A stretch of DNA of 64,000 nt from Nocardioides caldifontis (GTDB lineage: Bacteria > Actinomycetota > Actinomycetes > Propionibacteriales > Nocardioidaceae), in NCBI RefSeq assembly GCF_008087345.1, contig NZ_ML701737.1, positions 186,001 through 250,000 of the forward strand. Direction: 5' to 3'. Below are positions 34,159-43,783 of the stretch, piece by piece (the stretch's first letter is position 1; each line of letters begins with the position of its first letter). Below the pieces are notes generated by a model. That model worked only from the letters and a program-made list of their open reading frames with translations, had not been told where the DNA came from and did no database searches. A program made the position numbers and the translations under genes.

Positions 34159-34947
34159 TCAGACCCCGAAGCGGCGCTGGCGCAGGGCGTAGTCGCGCAG
34201 CGCGCGGAGGAAGTCCACGCGGCGGAAGTCGGGCCAGTAGGCCTCGCAGAAGTAGAACTCGCTGTGCGCGGACTGCCAGAGCAGGAACCCGCCGAGCCGC
34301 TGCTCGCCCGAGGTGCGGATCACCAGGTCGGGGTCGGGCTGCCCCTTGGTGTAGAGGTGGTCGGCGATGTGCTCGACGTCGAGGCTGCCGGCGAGCTCCT
34401 CGAGGCTGGTGCCTTCCTGGGCGTGGTGCTGGAGGAGGGCGCGCACGGCGTCGGTGATCTCGCGGCGACCGCCGTACCCGACGGCGACGTTCACCCAGAC
34501 CCCCTCCACCCCGCGGGTGACCGCCGCGGCCTCCTTCAGCGCGCGGGCGGTGCTGTCGGGGAGCAGGTCGAGGGCGCCGACGGGGTTGATCCGCCAGCGA
34601 CCGTCGGCGGCGAGCTCGCCGACGACCTCCTCGATGATCCGCAGCAGCGGGTCGAGCTCCTCGCGCGGGCGGTTCAGGTTGTCGGTGGAGAGCAGCCACA
34701 GGGTGACCACCTCGATGCCGAGCTCGTCGCACCACTCGAGGAACGGCGAGATGTTCGCCGCGCCCGCCCGGTGGCCGGCGGCGGTGTCCGCGCCGACGGC
34801 CCGGGCCCAGCGGCGGTTGCCGTCGAGCATGACGCCGACGTGCTGCGGCAGCCCCTGCTCGGGCAGGCGGCGGACCAGGCGGGCCTCGTAGAGCGGGTAC
34901 AGCACCCGCCGGGCCGCCTGCTTCGCCTTCAGGGTCACCGAGCTCAC
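34159..34947 (-). CDS. Z-isoprenyl diphosphate synthase (short-chain UppS family)
   Basis: A 262-residue cis-prenyltransferase. It has the diphosphate-binding MLDGNRRWAR, HRAGAANISPFLEWCDELGI, LWLLSTDNLNRP, VAVGYGGRREITDAV, and the IPP-site DLVIRTSGEQRLGGFLLWQSAHSEFYFCEAYWPDF. The MLDGN variant, the length and the divergent hemolysin III neighbour match the mycobacterial Rv1086/Rv1085c arrangement, where Rv1086 makes Z,E-farnesyl diphosphate. So a C15 product feeding decaprenyl phosphate synthesis is likelier than a full-length UppS; this is inferred from context. Confidence 0.88.
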   Translation of the reverse strand: MSSVTLKAKQAARRVLYPLYEARLVRRLPEQGLPQHVGVMLDGNRRWARAVGADTAAGHRAGAANISPFLEWCDELGIEVVTLWLLSTDNLNRPREELDPLLRIIEEVVGELAADGRWRINPVGALDLLPDSTARALKEAAAVTRGVEGVWVNVAVGYGGRREITDAVRALLQHHAQEGTSLEELAGSLDVEHIADHLYTKGQPDPDLVIRTSGEQRLGGFLLWQSAHSEFYFCEAYWPDFRRVDFLRALRDYALRQRRFGV

Positions 34948-34983
34948 AGGTTGAGGTTACGGCTCCGTCGGTACCGTGAGGGC

Positions 34984-35754
34984 ATGAATGGGGACCACGG
35001 TGCTGCCCACGTCCGGCGCAACGCTTCCCAGTCAGCCCAGGCCGCCGCCCAGGCAGCCGGCCACGCCGCTTCGCACGCCGCCGAGCACCTCGGCGACCAG
35101 CTCGCCGAGGCCTTCGTCGAGGTCAAGCCGAAGCTCCGGGGCTGGTTGCACGCGATCACCTCACCGCTGACGCTCGCCGCCGGCATCGTCCTGATCGTGC
35201 TCTCGCCGACGACGGCCACCCGCATCGGGAGCACGGTCTTCACGATCTCGGCGCTGCTGCTGTTCACCGTGTCGGGGATCTACCACCGCGGCACCTGGAG
35301 CCCGCGGACCTGGATGTTCCTGCGGCGCTTCGACCACGCCAACATCTTCCTGCTCATCGCCGGCAGCTACACGCCGTTCACGTTGCTGATGGTCGAGGGG
35401 GCGACGCGCACGCTGCTGCTCTCGATCGTCTGGGGCGGGGCGACCGCTGGGGTCTTCTTCCGGGTCTTCTGGCCCGACGCGCCGCGCTGGCTCTACACCC
35501 CGCTCTACGTGCTCCTCGGGTGGGCGGCGATCTTCTTCGCCGACGAGTTCGTCGGCAGCGGGCAGACCGCCGTGCTGGTGCTCACGATCGTCGGCGGCGC
35601 GCTCTACACGGTGGGCGGCCTCGTCTACGGCTTCCGCAAGCCGGACCCGTTCCCGTCGTGGTTCGGGTTCCACGAGGTGTTCCACACGCTGACGATCGCG
35701 GCGTTCGTCACCCACTACGTGGGCATCTCGATCGCGACCTACTCGCTGCGCTGA
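34984..35754 (+). CDS. Hemolysin III family (PAQR) membrane protein
   Basis: A 256-residue protein with an alanine/histidine-rich N-terminus (residues 1-50) and seven predicted membrane helices. Family motifs are ISALLLFTVSGIYHRG, FLRRFDHANIFLLIAGSYTPF, and a C-terminal FHEVFHTLTIAAFVTHYVGI. The conserved His and Asp residues are the predicted metal site of PAQR/YqfA proteins. Bacterial members are tied to membrane fluidity, and the hemolysin label is historical. Divergent from the isoprenyl synthase with a 36-base gap. Confidence 0.9.
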   Translation: MNGDHGAAHVRRNASQSAQAAAQAAGHAASHAAEHLGDQLAEAFVEVKPKLRGWLHAITSPLTLAAGIVLIVLSPTTATRIGSTVFTISALLLFTVSGIYHRGTWSPRTWMFLRRFDHANIFLLIAGSYTPFTLLMVEGATRTLLLSIVWGGATAGVFFRVFWPDAPRWLYTPLYVLLGWAAIFFADEFVGSGQTAVLVLTIVGGALYTVGGLVYGFRKPDPFPSWFGFHEVFHTLTIAAFVTHYVGISIATYSLR

Positions 35755-35911
35755 GCGGGCTCCAGACGAGCGGAGGACGACCTGCGCGCCCCTCGCGCAA
35801 GGTTCCCGAACCGTGCCGGTTCTTCCTTTACGGGACCTATGGACCGGGGTCCGGCACCCGGCCTACCGTGGTCGGCAACCGAAAGGTCGTCCGATCGGAG
35901 GTGCTGATTAC

Positions 35912-35953
35912 GTGACACCACGCAGGTCACACCATGAGCCCGAAGGGCCCTGA
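35912..35953 (+). other. Possible leader peptide ORF (13 codons)
   Basis: In the 273-base gap after the hemolysin III gene a GTG with GGAGG 10 bases upstream opens a 13-residue frame (VTPRRSHHEPEGP) that stops at TGA. A compact hairpin follows at 35977. This would fit a short transcript carrying a tiny ORF. There is no second gene on the + strand to regulate, so it may equally be an unrelated small RNA or chance. Confidence 0.25.
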
Positions 35954-35976
35954 GAACCGAGGAGAACGACCGACGG

Positions 35977-35999
35977 AGGGAAGGCCGCGTGCCTTCCCT
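35977..35999 (+). terminator. Hairpin terminator in the gap after hemolysin III
   Basis: Perfect 9-bp arms (AGGGAAGGC and GCCTTCCCT) with a 5-base loop. It is over 220 bases past the hemolysin III stop, more than expected for that gene alone, and lies 28 bases from the convergent DUF255 gene end. It could end both genes or a short transcript starting near 35880. Confidence 0.6.
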
Positions 36000-36027
36000 T
36001 CGTCATGTCCGGAGCCCGCCCCGGCAG

Positions 36028-38031
<2,004 letters not shown>

Positions 38032-38049
38032 CCGAGCAGTCTTCCCACC

Positions 38050-38313
38050 TCAGGCCAGGGAGAGAAACAGCTTCTCCATCTTCTTGACGTCGACGCTGTC
38101 GGGACCGTCCCCGTTGACGAGGCACTTCTGGAGGCCGGTGGCGACGATCGCGAACCCGGCCCGGTCCAGCGCACGGGACACCGCGGCGAGCTGGGTCACG
38201 ACGTCCTCGCAGTCGCGCCCCTCCTCGAGCATCCGCAGGACGCCGTCGAGCTGCCCGCGGGCGCGCTTGATCCGGTTGATCGCCGAGGTCATCTCGGCCG
38301 GGTCGAGCTCCAT
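38050..38313 (-). CDS. cstR: CsoR/CstR-family persulfide-sensing repressor
   Basis: An 87-residue all-helical DUF156 repressor with RIKRARGQLDGVLRMLEEGRDCEDVV and LQKCLVNGD. The two cysteines (C35 and C64) are the pair used in the family. The histidine four residues before the second cysteine, a copper ligand in CsoR, is glycine here. That favours CstR, which senses persulfides by cross-linking its cysteines, over a copper sensor. The divergent persulfide dioxygenase-like gene supports this. ATG at 38313 with GAGGAGG upstream. Confidence 0.85.
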   Translation of the reverse strand: MELDPAEMTSAINRIKRARGQLDGVLRMLEEGRDCEDVVTQLAAVSRALDRAGFAIVATGLQKCLVNGDGPDSVDVKKMEKLFLSLA

Positions 38314-38343
38314 ACGTCCTCCTCGATGGCGACGTCGTCAAGA

Positions 38344-38357
38344 TACCCCCCAGGGTA
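38344..38357. promoter_or_regulatory. CsoR/CstR-type operator 1
   Basis: TACCCCCCAGGGTA, a G-tract pseudo-palindrome of the type bound by CsoR/CstR tetramers. It lies 31 bases upstream of the repressor ATG in the 100-base divergent gap, a position suited to autoregulation. Assignment rests on pattern and neighbour. Confidence 0.7.
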
Positions 38358-38373
38358 CTGCTATGCTCATACT

Positions 38374-38391
38374 TATACCCTCCGGGGTATA
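38374..38391. promoter_or_regulatory. CsoR/CstR-type operator 2
   Basis: TATACCCTCCGGGGTATA, a nearly perfect palindrome of the same kind, 23 bases before the dioxygenase-rhodanese ATG. The two sites are centred about 32 bases apart (three helical turns), so two tetramers could bind the same face. A possible -10 element (TATGCT, 38362-38367) lies between them. Confidence 0.72.
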
Positions 38392-38413
38392 GGAACTTCA
38401 GGGAGGATGGACC

Positions 38414-39790
38414 ATGCGCAACCTTGCGATCCTCACGATCGACACCCCGTCCCTCGGCGACCGCAGCTACGTCGTCCACGACGGCGAGGTCGCCTTCGTG
38501 GTCGACCCGCAGCGCGACATCGACCGGGTCCTCGACCTGTTCGAGAAGCACGGGGTGCGGTTGACCGACGTGTTCGAGACACACATCCACAACGACTACG
38601 TCACCGGCGGGCTGGCGCTGGCCGAGCGCACCGGCGCGACGTACCGCGTCAACGCCGACGACCAGGTCTCCTTCGACCGCACCCCCGTCCGGGACGGCGA
38701 AACCATCGAGGTGGGGCCGCGGATGCGGCTCACCGCGCTGTCGACCCCCGGCCACACGTTCACCCACCTCTCCTACGCCCTGACCGACGCCACCACCGGC
38801 GAGCAGCTCGCGGTCTTCTCCGGCGGCTCCCTGCTGTACGGCGCCACCGGCCGGCCGGACCTGCTGGGCGAGGAGCACACCCACGCGCTGGTGCGTCACC
38901 AGCACGCCTCGGCCCACAAGCTCGCCGAGCTGCTGCCCGACGAGGCCGAGGTGTTCCCGACGCACGGCTTCGGCTCGTTCTGCGCCGCCACCCAGTCCGA
39001 TGCCACCGAGTCCACGATCGGCCAGGAGAAGCAGTCCAACCCGGCGCTCACCCAGGACGAGGAGACCTACGTCCGCGAGCTCCTCGACGGGCTCGGCGCG
39101 TTCCCCGCCTACTACGCCCACATGGGCCCCGCGAACGCCGCCGGGCCCTCCGAGCCCGACCTGAGCGTGCCCACCGAGGCTGACGCGGGTGAGCTGCGCC
39201 GGCGTATCGAGGCCGGCGAGTGGGTCGTCGACCTGCGCAACCGCACCGCGTTCGCCGCCGGCCACGCGCCCGGCACCCTGAACTTCGGGCTCGACGGCGC
39301 GTTCGCCACCTACCTGGGCTGGCTCATCACTTGGGGCACCCCGGTCACCCTGCTCGGCGAGACCGCCGAGGACGTCGCCGAGGCCCAGCGCGAGCTGGTC
39401 CGCATCGGCATCGACCGGCCGGCCGCGCACGCCACCGGCGGCCCCGAGGACTGGTCCGACCGCGACCTCGCGTCCTTCCCGACCGGCACCTTCGCCGATC
39501 TCGAGCAGGTCCGTCGCCACCGGCCGGTCGTCGTCCTCGACGTGCGACGAGCCGACGAGCACGACAAGGCGCGCATCAAGGGCGCGGTGAACATCCCGAT
39601 CCACGAGCTGCCGAACCGGGTCGAGGAGGTTCCCGAGGGCGAGCTGTGGGTGCACTGCGCCAGCGGATACCGCGCCAGCGTCGCCGCCTCGATCCTCGAC
39701 GCCGCAGGCGGCCGGAAGCTGGTCGCGATCGACGACAGCTTCGCGAACGCCGAGAAGGTCGGGCTGCACCTGGTCGGCCCCGAGGCGTGA
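38414..39790 (+). CDS. Persulfide dioxygenase-like MBL / rhodanese fusion protein
   Basis: A 458-residue fusion. The metallo-beta-lactamase domain (1-240) has THIHNDYVTGG, STPGHTFTHLSY and VFPTHGFGSFC. Two rhodanese domains follow: the first (about 255-345) lacks a catalytic cysteine, the second (about 365-455) has WVHCASGYRAS with the active Cys. The layout is like CstB, which oxidises persulfides and releases thiosulfate. One expected iron ligand (the Asp of GDxLL in ETHE1-type enzymes) reads Gly here (FSGGSLLYGATGRPDL). It is probably controlled by the adjacent CstR-like repressor. GGGAGG precedes the ATG. Confidence 0.88.
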   Translation: MRNLAILTIDTPSLGDRSYVVHDGEVAFVVDPQRDIDRVLDLFEKHGVRLTDVFETHIHNDYVTGGLALAERTGATYRVNADDQVSFDRTPVRDGETIEVGPRMRLTALSTPGHTFTHLSYALTDATTGEQLAVFSGGSLLYGATGRPDLLGEEHTHALVRHQHASAHKLAELLPDEAEVFPTHGFGSFCAATQSDATESTIGQEKQSNPALTQDEETYVRELLDGLGAFPAYYAHMGPANAAGPSEPDLSVPTEADAGELRRRIEAGEWVVDLRNRTAFAAGHAPGTLNFGLDGAFATYLGWLITWGTPVTLLGETAEDVAEAQRELVRIGIDRPAAHATGGPEDWSDRDLASFPTGTFADLEQVRRHRPVVVLDVRRADEHDKARIKGAVNIPIHELPNRVEEVPEGELWVHCASGYRASVAASILDAAGGRKLVAIDDSFANAEKVGLHLVGPEA

Positions 39791-39957
39791 CCCTGCTCGT
39801 CGCCGTGCCGCTGGAGCAGGCCGCCGGCACCTCCCTGGTCGTCATCACGCTGACCAGCGCCGCGGCCCTGGTCGTGCGGTCCGGCGTGGGCGCCGCCCCC
39901 GAGCGGCCCCCTGTCCTGGCTCTCACCGCCGCCCGCGCCCTGCCTGCGCTGGCCTGA
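39787..39957 (+). pseudogene. Fragment of a TauE/SafE sulfite exporter
   Basis: A 56-codon frame whose GTG overlaps the stop of the dioxygenase gene. Residues 1-36 (VPLEQAAGTSLVVITLTSAAALV) match one conserved stretch of TauE/SafE exporters, including the AGTSLVVI motif; full members have 240-270 residues and 7-8 helices. The rest is unrelated proline/alanine sequence. This looks like an internal remnant of an exporter that usually follows such genes. A small one- or two-helix protein could still be made. Confidence 0.6.
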
Positions 39958-39985
39958 ACGCTGCACCACCCGAAGGAGAACCACC

Positions 39986-40147
39986 ATGTGCCGAGCAACG
40001 ACCTGCCGAACCTGCGGCAAGACCACCTGGGCCGGCTGCGGCCAGCACGTCGCGCACGTCAGGTCAGCCGTCCCGGCCGGCCAGTGGTGCGAGGGACACC
40101 CGGAGGGCGAGCGCGCCGGCTGGCTCGGCAGGCTCCTCCGTCGCTGA
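39986..40147 (+). CDS. Cys-rich miniprotein (53 aa)
   Basis: A 53-residue protein with an excellent ribosome binding site (AAGGAGAACCACC before ATG). Its N-terminus, MCRATTCRTCGKTTWAGCG, holds four of its five cysteines, with a CxxC pair (TCRTCG) and a fifth Cys in QWCEGH. This suggests zinc binding or persulfide carrying. The C-terminus is basic (RLLRR). I recall similar miniproteins as common uncharacterised actinobacterial genes. It sits in the same transcript direction as the persulfide module, 28 bases after the TauE fragment. Confidence 0.75.
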   Translation: MCRATTCRTCGKTTWAGCGQHVAHVRSAVPAGQWCEGHPEGERAGWLGRLLRR

Positions 40148-40218
40148 CGGGAGCCCGCGGGGCGGGCGTGATGCCCACCACGACGGCTCCGTGAGGCGCC
40201 GGTGACCGGGGCTGGTGC

Positions 40219-41790
40219 GTGGCAGAGTTGGGCGGTCCACGCCGCGAACGGAGCCCACGCTTGTCCACCGCCACCCCGGCGCCCAGCCCCTCCCCCACCA
40301 CCCCCGACGCGGCGCCACCGGGGCACACCGTGCGCGCCGCCCTGCGCTCGCCCGCGATGCTGCGCACCGAGGTCCTCGCCGGGCTGGTCGTCGCCCTCGC
40401 GCTCATCCCCGAGGCGATCTCGTTCTCGATCATCGCCGGGGTCGACCCCCGGGTCGGGCTGTTCGCCTCGTTCACGATGGCCGTCTCGATCGCGTTCCTC
40501 GGCGGCCGGCCGGCGATGATCTCCGCGGCGACCGGGGCGATCGCCCTCGTCGTGGCGCCCGTCGTGCGCGACCACGGCTACGACCACCTCGTGGCCACCG
40601 TGCTCCTCGGCGGGGTGATCCAGGTGGTGCTCGGCGTGGCCGGCGTCGCCCGGCTGATGCGGTTCATCCCGCGCTCGGTGATGGTCGGGTTCGTCAACTC
40701 GCTGGCCGTGCTGATCTTCGTCGCCCAGCTGCCGCACCTCGTCGACGTGCCGTTCCTCGTCTACCCGATGGTCGCCGCCGGGATCCTGGTGATCGTCGCG
40801 CTCCCCCGGTTCACCCGTGCCGTCCCCGCGCCGCTGGTCGCGATCGTCGCGCTCACCGCCCTCACCGTGCTCGGCTCGCTCACCGTGCCGGACGTCGGCG
40901 AGGAAGGCGAGCTGCCGGACAGCCTGCCCTCGCTTCTCCTCCCCGACGTGCCGCTCACCTGGGAGACGCTCGAGGTGATCGCGCCGTACGCACTGGCGAT
41001 GGCGCTGGTGGGACTGCTGGAGTCGCTGCTGACCGCGAAGCTCGTCGACGACATCACCGACACCCACTCCGACAAGACCCGCGAGGCGTGCGGCCAGGGC
41101 GCCGCCAACGTCGTCACGGGGCTCTTCGGCGGCATGGGCGGCTGCGCGATGATCGGCCAGACGATGATCAACGTGAAGGCCTCGGGCGCCCGCACCCGGA
41201 TCTCCACCTTCCTCGCCGGCGTCTTCCTGCTGGTGCTCGTCGTCGGGCTCGGCGACGTCGTCGCGGTCATCCCGATGGCGGCGCTCGTCGCGGTGATGGT
41301 CATGGTCGCCGTCGGCACCTTCGACTGGCACTCGGTCCGCCCCTCCACCCTGCGCCGGATGCCGCGGTCGGAGACGACGGTCATGCTCACGACGCTGGTG
41401 GTCACCGTGGCGACCAGCAACCTCGCGATCGGCGTGGTGTGCGGGGTGCTCGTCGCGATGACCCTCTTCGCGCGCCGGGTCGCGCACCTCACCCGCACCC
41501 ACCGCGAGCTCGTGACGGAGGACGACGGCTCGACGACGGCGGTCTACCGGGTCACCGGCGAGCTGTTCTTCGCCTCCAGCAACGACCTCTACACCCAGTT
41601 CGAGTACGCCGCCGACCCGCCGCGCGTCGTCGTCGACCTGTCGTCGTCGCACGTCTGGGACGCGTCGTCGGTCGCCGCGCTCGACGCGATCACCACCAAG
41701 TACGCCCGCAAGGGGAAGACCGTCGAGATCGTCGGGCTCGACCCGCACAGCGCCGAGCGCCACGGACGGCTCAGCGGCGAGCTGCCCTGA
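40219..41790 (+). CDS. SulP family anion transporter with STAS domain
   Basis: A 523-residue SLC26/SulP protein, probably a sulfate or bicarbonate transporter. About eleven to twelve hydrophobic helices cover residues 45-430, including LALIPEAISFSIIAGVDP, the family's helix 1 motif, and GMGGCAMIGQTMINVKASGARTR. A cytoplasmic STAS domain (about 435-515) ends with VVVDLSSSHVWDASSVAALD. Start is GTG 40219; a TTG at about 40261 is also possible. Its position after the sulfide-oxidation genes suggests sulfur anion transport, but bicarbonate cannot be excluded. Confidence 0.9.
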   Translation: MAELGGPRRERSPRLSTATPAPSPSPTTPDAAPPGHTVRAALRSPAMLRTEVLAGLVVALALIPEAISFSIIAGVDPRVGLFASFTMAVSIAFLGGRPAMISAATGAIALVVAPVVRDHGYDHLVATVLLGGVIQVVLGVAGVARLMRFIPRSVMVGFVNSLAVLIFVAQLPHLVDVPFLVYPMVAAGILVIVALPRFTRAVPAPLVAIVALTALTVLGSLTVPDVGEEGELPDSLPSLLLPDVPLTWETLEVIAPYALAMALVGLLESLLTAKLVDDITDTHSDKTREACGQGAANVVTGLFGGMGGCAMIGQTMINVKASGARTRISTFLAGVFLLVLVVGLGDVVAVIPMAALVAVMVMVAVGTFDWHSVRPSTLRRMPRSETTVMLTTLVVTVATSNLAIGVVCGVLVAMTLFARRVAHLTRTHRELVTEDDGSTTAVYRVTGELFFASSNDLYTQFEYAADPPRVVVDLSSSHVWDASSVAALDAITTKYARKGKTVEIVGLDPHSAERHGRLSGELP

Positions 41791-41823
41791 CCCTGGTCCG
41801 CCGACGGCCTCACCTCGGGACGC

Positions 41824-41862
41824 ACCGATGCCCGCCACCAGGGAGGGGTGACGGGCATCGGT
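41824..41862. terminator. Convergent terminator hairpin
   Basis: Perfect 11-bp arms (ACCGATGCCCG at 41824-41834, complement at 41852-41862), 17-base loop, in the 108-base gap between the convergent SulP and GH16 genes. Confidence 0.8.
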
Positions 41863-41898
41863 CAGAGGCGGCGGGGGAGGTTCCGCCTGGTCAACGGC

Positions 41899-43650
41899 TC
41901 AGCTGCGGGTCCAGAGCTTCAGCGAGGTGACGCCCACCTCGGTGCTGGACCAGCTCGAGGCCGGGTTCGGGACGACCTTGGTCGAGGCGCCCTGGCCGAT
42001 CTGCAGGGTGATCCGGGGGTACCAGGTGCGGTCCTTGACCTCCATGATCCGGTTCCACCAGCCCTTGTCGGCCGCGGCGAAGGTGCTGATCTTGCGGCCG
42101 TCGATCCAGACCGTGATCGAGCCCGGGACCTTCTCCACCGTGTAGGTGTGCTCGGCGTTCGGGTCGAACCACGAGTGGTTCTTGAGGATCAGCGGCTTCT
42201 TGATCGAGTCCTGCGTGGCGCCGTACTCGTTGTGCATGGTCACCGCGACGCGCTTCTGGTCGCCGGTCCACATGCCGCCCATCCACTCCATGACGTCGAT
42301 CTCGCCGTCGGAGGCGTTGTTCGGACGGAACCACAGCAGGCAGGGCCAGATGCCGGAGGCGTCCTCGAACGTGCCGGTCACCTCGGCGCGGAAGTAGTTC
42401 GGGACCACGAGGTTGCCGGACTTGCCGACGATCTCACCGGAGGTGTACGGCCGGCTGTAGCCGGACTCCCGCTTGCCGAGGATCTTGAGCCCACCCGACC
42501 CGGCGGTGACGTTCTTCGCCATGTTGATCGAGTTGTCGTTGGACTGGGTCTGGTTGTTGTAGACCGTCCAGCCGCTCAGGTTCCCGAACGTCGTGGAGTA
42601 GCTGAGCTCCCAGCCCTCCGGCGCCTCACCGGCGGGCTTGCCCGGGGCCGGAGCCGGCTCAGGCGCGGGCTCCGGAGTCGGCGTCGGAGTCGGCGTCGGA
42701 GTCGGCGTCGGAGTCGGCGTCGGAGTCGGCGTCGGAGTCGGCGTCGGAGTCGGCGTCGGAGTCGGGGTCGGAGTCGGCGTCGGGGTCGGAGTCGGGGTCG
42801 GCTTGGGGGCCGGCGCCGGCGCGACCGGCGTGGTGAGCGGCATCGCGTAGACGGGGCTCTTCTTCCCCTCCGTGCCGACCAGCACCTTGGCGCCGGTGCG
42901 GTCCACCTCGACCGACTCGACGGCCTTGAGCGCCGTCGGGTTCGCCAGCGTGCGAGGGGTGGCGCCGAAGCCGGAGTACACGTAGGTGGTGCTCTGCGTG
43001 GCGAGCGCGAAGGTCGTCCCGTCCGGGGCGAACGACGCGGCGGTCACGTCGGCGGGCGCGGTGCCCACCTTGGTGAGGGCGTTGTCCTTACCGGCGACCA
43101 GCTTGGTCGGCGCGGCGTAGATCGCGGCGCCCTTGGCGCGCTTGGTGACGACGTAGAGGCGGCCGGTGGTCGGGTGGACCATCAGCGCCTCGGCGTGCTG
43201 GGCGCCGTCGGGGTAGCGGAGGTTGAACCGTGTGGCGGCGACCGAGCCGTTGGCGAGCTTCTGGGGCTCGGTGAAGCGGTAGGCGCTCACGGTCTTGCGG
43301 CTGTCCTTGTCGTTGCCGAGGTCACCGATCCAGAGCGTGTGGCCGGGGCCGCTGGAGATGTCCTCCCAGTCGGTGGCGCTCGCGCCCTCGAGCTTCAGCA
43401 CCGCGTCGGTCTTGCCGTCGGCGCCCACGGCGAACACGCGGGCGGAGTCGCCGCTGTCGTTGTGGGTGAAGACGACGTCACGCGCATAGGTGCTGCGGGC
43501 GAGGCCGCTGGACTCGGTGATGCGGGTGTCGCTGAGGACGCGGTCGATCTCGGCGGCCGAGGTCGCGCCCTGCGCGGCACCGGCGGCCAGGGGGGTCACG
43601 ACGGCGACCGAGGCGACAGCGGCGGTCAGACGTGCAGAAGTGGTGGTCAA
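41899..43650 (-). CDS. Secreted propeller-GH16 fusion protein
   Basis: A 583-residue secreted protein in three parts. After a signal peptide (cut near AAGAAQG, residue 25) comes an Asp/Gly-rich domain of about 250 residues with ITESSGLARS, VFTHNDSGDSARVFAV and DWEDISSGPGHTLWIGDLGN, which resembles propeller proteins of the phytase-like esterase type. A Thr-Pro repeat linker spans about residues 282-345. The C-terminal domain (350-583) is a GH16 beta-glucanase-like fold with the catalytic DGEIDVMEWMGG (ExDxxE, near residue 450). The TTG at 43650 has GGGAG 6 bases upstream and begins the signal peptide. Confidence 0.85.
   Translation of the reverse strand: MTTTSARLTAAVASVAVVTPLAAGAAQGATSAAEIDRVLSDTRITESSGLARSTYARDVVFTHNDSGDSARVFAVGADGKTDAVLKLEGASATDWEDISSGPGHTLWIGDLGNDKDSRKTVSAYRFTEPQKLANGSVAATRFNLRYPDGAQHAEALMVHPTTGRLYVVTKRAKGAAIYAAPTKLVAGKDNALTKVGTAPADVTAASFAPDGTTFALATQSTTYVYSGFGATPRTLANPTALKAVESVEVDRTGAKVLVGTEGKKSPVYAMPLTTPVAPAPAPKPTPTPTPTPTPTPTPTPTPTPTPTPTPTPTPTPTPTPTPTPTPEPAPEPAPAPGKPAGEAPEGWELSYSTTFGNLSGWTVYNNQTQSNDNSINMAKNVTAGSGGLKILGKRESGYSRPYTSGEIVGKSGNLVVPNYFRAEVTGTFEDASGIWPCLLWFRPNNASDGEIDVMEWMGGMWTGDQKRVAVTMHNEYGATQDSIKKPLILKNHSWFDPNAEHTYTVEKVPGSITVWIDGRKISTFAAADKGWWNRIMEVKDRTWYPRITLQIGQGASTKVVPNPASSWSSTEVGVTSLKLWTRS
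42674..42803 (-). repeat. Hexanucleotide repeat encoding the Thr-Pro linker
   Basis: About 21 copies of a 6-base unit (GTCGGA / GTCGGC / GTCGGG on the + strand) coding alternating Thr and Pro in the secreted fusion protein. It varies only at the third codon position. Such extended linkers join surface enzyme domains. The tract is prone to slippage and may vary in length between strains. Confidence 0.92.
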
Positions 43651-43783
43651 GACTGTCTCCCAACAGCTTTCGCGGATTTCGCAGGCCGTCCCAGGGCGGC
43701 GCACCCCCCGTGCACCCGAAGGTCCCGGGACCAAGGTCCTGCTCGATACATAAACCGTTGTCGGGTTCATCCGAGGAGGACTT

